From Pyrinomonadaceae bacterium (GTDB lineage Bacteria > Acidobacteriota > Blastocatellia > Pyrinomonadales > Pyrinomonadaceae): a stretch of 6,218 bases of DNA. Shown here one piece after another: positions 3,065 to 6,218 of this stretch. Numbering within the stretch: position 1 is the first letter of the stretch; each line of letters begins with the position of its first letter. Below the pieces are notes generated by a model that was not told the DNA's origin, made no database searches, and saw only the letters and a program-made list of their open reading frames with translations. The stretch is from assembly GCA_013812565.1 (NCBI GenBank), contig JACCTF010000585.1, positions 1 through 6,218 on the forward strand, given 5' to 3'. The translations under genes and the position numbers were made by a program.

Positions 3065-6049
3065 CTAACTGACATCTGACATCTGACATCTGGCCTCTTT
3101 CTCATCAGAGGTGACGTTATCGTATGCGGTGCGAATCTTCGCGATGTGAACGTTCAAACTTTCGAGCAGCCTTGCGGCCGATGAGTAGTCGAGGCAGCGC
3201 GCGATGTCACAAAGCACCGGATGATCTTCAGCAGTGGGAAGCCTAGTCGAGCGTCCGATGATGAGGCGCAAGAAGTGGTCTAGTGAGCGAAGCAATCGGT
3301 AACCGTCATTGAGGGCTAATGAATCTTCATCGCTTAGTGAACCGCTGGCGCGCAAGAGTGCAAGCATCGCCCCGGTTGAACGGTCATCCGATTTTTCCAT
3401 GACGCCGTCGCGCAGTTGCAGGTAGCGCACAGCAAAGTAAACATCAAGCATGCCGCCACGCCCAAACTTAATATCGATGGTTCCTGTCGTGCGCTCGACG
3501 CCTTCCAGTTCGAGGCGTTCACGCACGCGACGAGTTTCTGCGCGGAGCACCTCGTGGTCTGTTGATTGCGCCGCCGCGTGGACGGTGCGGCACGCTTCTA
3601 TTTCAATTCTTCTTCCCAGTTCAAGATCGCCAGCCACGGCGCGCAGCTTGATATAAGCGAGCCACTCCCAAACATGTGCGCGCTCGCCGAGGTACTCGAT
3701 AAAGGCACGAGCGCCTTTTGCCATCGCGCCGTTTCTTCCGTCAGGCCGCAGACGCAAATCAACTCGATAGAGGTAGCCATCGCGGGTCACGCTCGCTAGA
3801 GCTACGACGAGAAGTTCAGCAAACCGAGCGTAAGCTTCGTCGTGAGTAAGTCGGGCGATGGGCGATGGGCGAGTATCATCGTAAATCAATACCACATCCA
3901 AGTCGGAGCCATAATCAATGCCGCCGCTGCCGAGACGACCGAGGCCGAGCACGGCCAAGCGCGGCTCAGCAATCAGTTCGCCATAGCGTCGACCGAGTTC
4001 ACGCTCGGCAATCAACAGTCCGGCATCGAGCGCCGCGGCAGCCAACCCCGTTTGCCGAAGATTCGATTCGCGCAGAAGTATCTCGCCTGCCGCATCGCGC
4101 GCTCCGATTTCAATCAGAAGCTTTGCCCAAGCACGGCGTAGCGCAGCCAGCTCTGCGCCATAACTGTTCTCGCTCTCCACGGTCTGGCGAAGAAGCTGAC
4201 TGTAGTCGCGTGCTGTTAGGCTTGTGCCTTCGACGGGCAAAGCTGAGATAAGCGCAGGATTGCTGGCAATCATTTCGCCGAAGAGCTCGGACGCGCCGCA
4301 CAAACGTACGAGCGCCTGTAGAAGGCTTTCCGTTAGCGTCACCGAGGCATCTGATTTGTTGAGTGACGCGGCGACGCGCGTCACCAGCTTCGACGCACGT
4401 TCCGGATTGAGCGCGCCGCATGCCGCGTTATGCAACAGATATGCAACCCGCGCTGTTGCTTCCTCGCCTGCTTCGCCCTCTAGTGCCGCAAGTCGTGACG
4501 CGAACATTGCTGCTGTACGAAGCTGTGCCGTGGTTTCAGTGCCCACGAGCGATACGCGGTTCGCCGTCCCCGGGCGATTAGAAGCACCAGACGGCAGATT
4601 GATTTCGGTTGTCGGTTCGACCGGTATGCGCTTCTCGCTCTTTGTTCCGACAGCATTCCTAAACACGCGCTCATAAGCCGCGTGCACGTTGTCCGTGTGT
4701 GCACGAAGCGCTGTGTTGAAGTCTTCGAGCGCCGTTGTCCCAGCGAAGTTCATGCGTCGGGCGATTGTTGTGCGCGCTGACGTTTCCTCGGGCACCGAGT
4801 GCGTCTGGAGACCGTGCTCCATTTGCAGACGGTGTTCAAGCATTCGCAAGAAAGTGTAGGCATCGGAGAGTTCGCTTCGCTCGCGTTCGGTGATGTAACC
4901 GCGGTCGGCCAAGCGTCCCAGACTCACAAGCGTGTGCGGCGCATGCAGCCACTGGTCAAGTCCGCCGTAGGCAAGTTGCAGCGCTTGCGTGATAAATTCG
5001 ATTTCGCGTATGCCGCCCCGACCGAGTTTGACGTTGAAGGCGTTCGCTTTTTGGTTGTGCTGCTGATCGATCTTCTGCTTGGCGAGCCGCACATGGGAAA
5101 GCGCTTGGGCGACAGTTTCGCTGGACTGATACACACTCCCGCGCACTTGATTGGCGAAGCGCGCGTACAAACTGGTCGCTCCTGCGGCGGCGCGCGCGCG
5201 TATTAGCGCTTGGAGTTCCCATCTCTGTGCTTTTTCGCGGTAGTAATGCAGAGCCTCGGCAAGCGAACAACCGAGTGCGCCGTCGCGTCCGTACGGGCGC
5301 AGACGCAAATCCACACGGTAGGCCGCGCCTTCGCCCGACGGCTGGCCCACCAATCGGGCGACCCTTTCGGCAAGCCGGTTGAAGTATTCCCGGCTGGTTG
5401 CCACCCCGCGCTCACCCGTCCCCGCCGTTTCGCCCTCGTCCGAGTAGAGAAACATCAGATCAATGTCGGAAGCGTAGTTCAGTTCGCGCGAGCCGAGTTT
5501 GCCGAGCGCGACCACGCAAAAGATCGCTCTGGTGAGGCGGCCCCGATGGTCTGTGCATAGAGGCGGGCCGTAGCGGTTATCCATCTCCTGCTGCGCCAAA
5601 CTAAGCGCATACTGCAACACGGCATCAGCCAGATTAGAAAGCTCGTCTGTGGTTTCAACCAGCGTCGCGGTCCGGCGTATGTCGTGTAGATAGATGCGCA
5701 GCAGTTCGCGGCGACGAAAGCGTGCGAGCAACATGGACGGATCAAGTTGTGAATTGGTCAGCGCAAAGCGTGCCAGCGATTCGCCGATCTCCTCCGGAGT
5801 CTTGACGCGCGCCTCCTTACGCTCGCGGGCCAGCCACGGGAGGTAATCGGGATTCTGCCCGAGCGTCGTCCCGAGCAACGGACTCCACGCGGCAAGCGCC
5901 AGCGCATCAGAGAGCAATCCCTCATCGCTCGCAAAAGTTTTTACGGCGCGCGGTTGTTCTGCCGCAATGCGCTCGAAGAAGCGGCGCGCCCCTTCCCGAT
6001 CCGGCAGATGACGCACAAGGGATGTTACTTTTTCGTCAGGAATCAACAA
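3065..6049 (-). CDS. glnE: Bifunctional glutamine synthetase adenylyltransferase/adenylyl-removing enzyme
   Basis: GlnE adds AMP from ATP to a tyrosine of glutamine synthetase and removes it by phosphorolysis, under control of PII and glutamine. At 994 residues it is slightly longer than the E. coli enzyme (946). The N-terminal adenylyl-removase half has the nucleotidyltransferase signature LGKLGSRELNYASDIDLMF (182-200; Asp195, Asp197), YRVDLRLRP (244-252; Asp247) and KLGRGGIREIEFITQ (341-355). The C-terminal adenylyltransferase half repeats these: LGLGRLGSGGIDYGSDLDVV (701-720; Asp716, Asp718), YRVDLRLRPDGRNG (761-774; Asp764) and KFGRGGMLDVYF (861-872). All expected acidic residues are present, so both activities should be intact. 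Residues about 465-510 are a Pro/Thr/Ser-rich linker between halves. The last eight residues come from a heptamer repeat. No ATG lies near the N-terminus (first internal Met is residue 106). TTG 6049 (or TTG 6046) is the best start, but it lacks its own Shine-Dalgarno; a stop codon three codons from any better choice is absent, and the in-frame TGA at 6077-6079 bounds it. Start position is uncertain. Confidence 0.96.
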   Translation of the reverse strand: MLIPDEKVTSLVRHLPDREGARRFFERIAAEQPRAVKTFASDEGLLSDALALAAWSPLLGTTLGQNPDYLPWLARERKEARVKTPEEIGESLARFALTNSQLDPSMLLARFRRRELLRIYLHDIRRTATLVETTDELSNLADAVLQYALSLAQQEMDNRYGPPLCTDHRGRLTRAIFCVVALGKLGSRELNYASDIDLMFLYSDEGETAGTGERGVATSREYFNRLAERVARLVGQPSGEGAAYRVDLRLRPYGRDGALGCSLAEALHYYREKAQRWELQALIRARAAAGATSLYARFANQVRGSVYQSSETVAQALSHVRLAKQKIDQQHNQKANAFNVKLGRGGIREIEFITQALQLAYGGLDQWLHAPHTLVSLGRLADRGYITERERSELSDAYTFLRMLEHRLQMEHGLQTHSVPEETSARTTIARRMNFAGTTALEDFNTALRAHTDNVHAAYERVFRNAVGTKSEKRIPVEPTTEINLPSGASNRPGTANRVSLVGTETTAQLRTAAMFASRLAALEGEAGEEATARVAYLLHNAACGALNPERASKLVTRVAASLNKSDASVTLTESLLQALVRLCGASELFGEMIASNPALISALPVEGTSLTARDYSQLLRQTVESENSYGAELAALRRAWAKLLIEIGARDAAGEILLRESNLRQTGLAAAALDAGLLIAERELGRRYGELIAEPRLAVLGLGRLGSGGIDYGSDLDVVLIYDDTRPSPIARLTHDEAYARFAELLVVALASVTRDGYLYRVDLRLRPDGRNGAMAKGARAFIEYLGERAHVWEWLAYIKLRAVAGDLELGRRIEIEACRTVHAAAQSTDHEVLRAETRRVRERLELEGVERTTGTIDIKFGRGGMLDVYFAVRYLQLRDGVMEKSDDRSTGAMLALLRASGSLSDEDSLALNDGYRLLRSLDHFLRLIIGRSTRLPTAEDHPVLCDIARCLDYSSAARLLESLNVHIAKIRTAYDNVTSDEKEARCQMSDVS
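3069..3092. repeat. Tandem heptamer CTGACAT, 3.4 copies, inside the glnE 3' end
   Basis: Three exact copies of CTGACAT plus CTG run from 3069 to 3092. The array encodes the last residues of GlnE as RCQMSDVS; because 7 is not a multiple of 3, three units give one seven-residue peptide period. The TGAC core matches the units at 2139-2182 and 2681-2715. Confidence 0.85.
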
Positions 6050-6099
6050 GTCAGCAAATAGTATCTTTCGTATTCTTCAGAAGATGCGCTCCCCAGCAT
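6043..6099 (-). CDS. Possible 18-residue leader peptide overlapping the glnE start
   Basis: ATG (6097-6099 complement) follows an excellent Shine-Dalgarno GGAGGAG (complement of 6105-6111) at five bases, better than any signal for glnE itself. The frame encodes MLGSASSEEYERYYLLTC and stops at TGA (6043-6045), which overlaps the TTG TTG start region of glnE. Ribosomes ending here could re-initiate on glnE (translational coupling). Alternatively, the signal belongs to glnE: a one-base slip or sequence error near 6049 would fuse these residues to GlnE. A TACAAT -10-like hexamer (complement of 6126-6131) lies just upstream, with only a poor -35. The peptide itself matches nothing I know. Confidence 0.4.
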   Translation of the reverse strand: MLGSASSEEYERYYLLTC

Positions 6100-6185
6100 C
6101 GCTTCTCCTCCAAAGCATCCGAGCGATTGTAACGTGAAGCACGAACTCTCGCCGAATACGCCCGTTTAACCTCTGAAGCGTGCAT
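6051..6185 (-). CDS. Possible small ORF (44 residues) directly upstream of glnE
   Basis: ATG (6183-6185 complement) has GGAAGG at four bases' spacing (complement of 6190-6195). The frame is open to TGA 6051-6053, ending one base before the TTG start of glnE. It encodes a basic, Arg/Ser/Ala-rich peptide beginning MHASEVKRAYSARVRASRYN and ending KNTKDTIC. The same frame is open back to the window edge (6218), so it could also be the tail of a longer gene. It overlaps the 18-residue ORF in another frame, so at most one is likely to matter. No family recognised. Confidence 0.3.
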   Translation of the reverse strand: MHASEVKRAYSARVRASRYNRSDALEEKRCWGAHLLKNTKDTIC

Positions 6186-6218
6186 GTTTCCTTCCATAGA
6201 AGAAGCGCGGTTCAAGGA

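Noticed and set aside
3069..3092. CRISPR-like array
   Set aside because: The units are 7 bp with no spacers; it is a simple tandem repeat.
4224..4676. A 150-codon open frame on the plus strand and several others antisense to glnE
   Set aside because: They lie wholly inside the clearly coding glnE on the other strand, have low-complexity Arg/Ser/Ala-rich translations and no recognisable domains; this is typical shadow coding in GC-rich genes.

Overview
The window looks like ordinary chromosomal DNA from a GC-moderate bacterium of Acidobacteriota type, possibly class Blastocatellia. This rests on the style of the GatA and GlnE proteins, on small unannotated proteins of a kind I associate with that group, and on repeat-rich intergenic DNA. 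It is an inference, not a proof. No tRNA, rRNA, insertion sequence, phage gene or CRISPR array was found.

Layout from left to right. (1) Positions 1-803 (+) are the C-terminal half of gatA, the amidase subunit of the tRNA-dependent amidotransferase. It ends inside a large perfect palindrome (773-823). (2) A minus-strand pair follows, at 1413-854. It has a mycoredoxin-like glutaredoxin and a 100-residue glycine-rich hydrophobic protein, joined by an ATGA stop/start overlap. (3) A divergent spacer of about 240 bp (1414-1655) holds a possible glutaredoxin promoter and a strong GC-rich hairpin. (4) 1656-2132 (+) encodes an unrecognised 158-residue protein. It converges through a 14-bp perfect inverted repeat on (5) an SRPBCC-fold protein (2661-2173, -). 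(6) A divergent spacer with an inverted array of 7-bp units separates that gene from (7) a 66-residue zinc-ribbon-like protein (2824-3024, +). (8) 6049-3065 (-) is glnE, the complete bifunctional glutamine synthetase adenylyltransferase/adenylyl-removing enzyme. It starts with TTG and its last codons lie in a tandem 7-bp repeat. (9) Upstream of glnE, two short open frames stop within a few bases of the glnE start codon. One of them has a textbook Shine-Dalgarno sequence.

The two recognised housekeeping genes deal with glutamine and nitrogen: GatA makes ammonia from glutamine for Gln-tRNA/Asn-tRNA formation, and GlnE tunes glutamine synthetase. They sit at opposite ends, on opposite strands, with unrelated small genes between, so this is not one operon. 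The most notable non-genic signal is a family of 7-bp repeats built on a TGAC core. It occurs at three separate gene boundaries, as tandem or inverted arrays, and runs into the 3' ends of two genes. It resembles the heptanucleotide STRR repeats of cyanobacteria in design, but not in sequence as far as I can judge.
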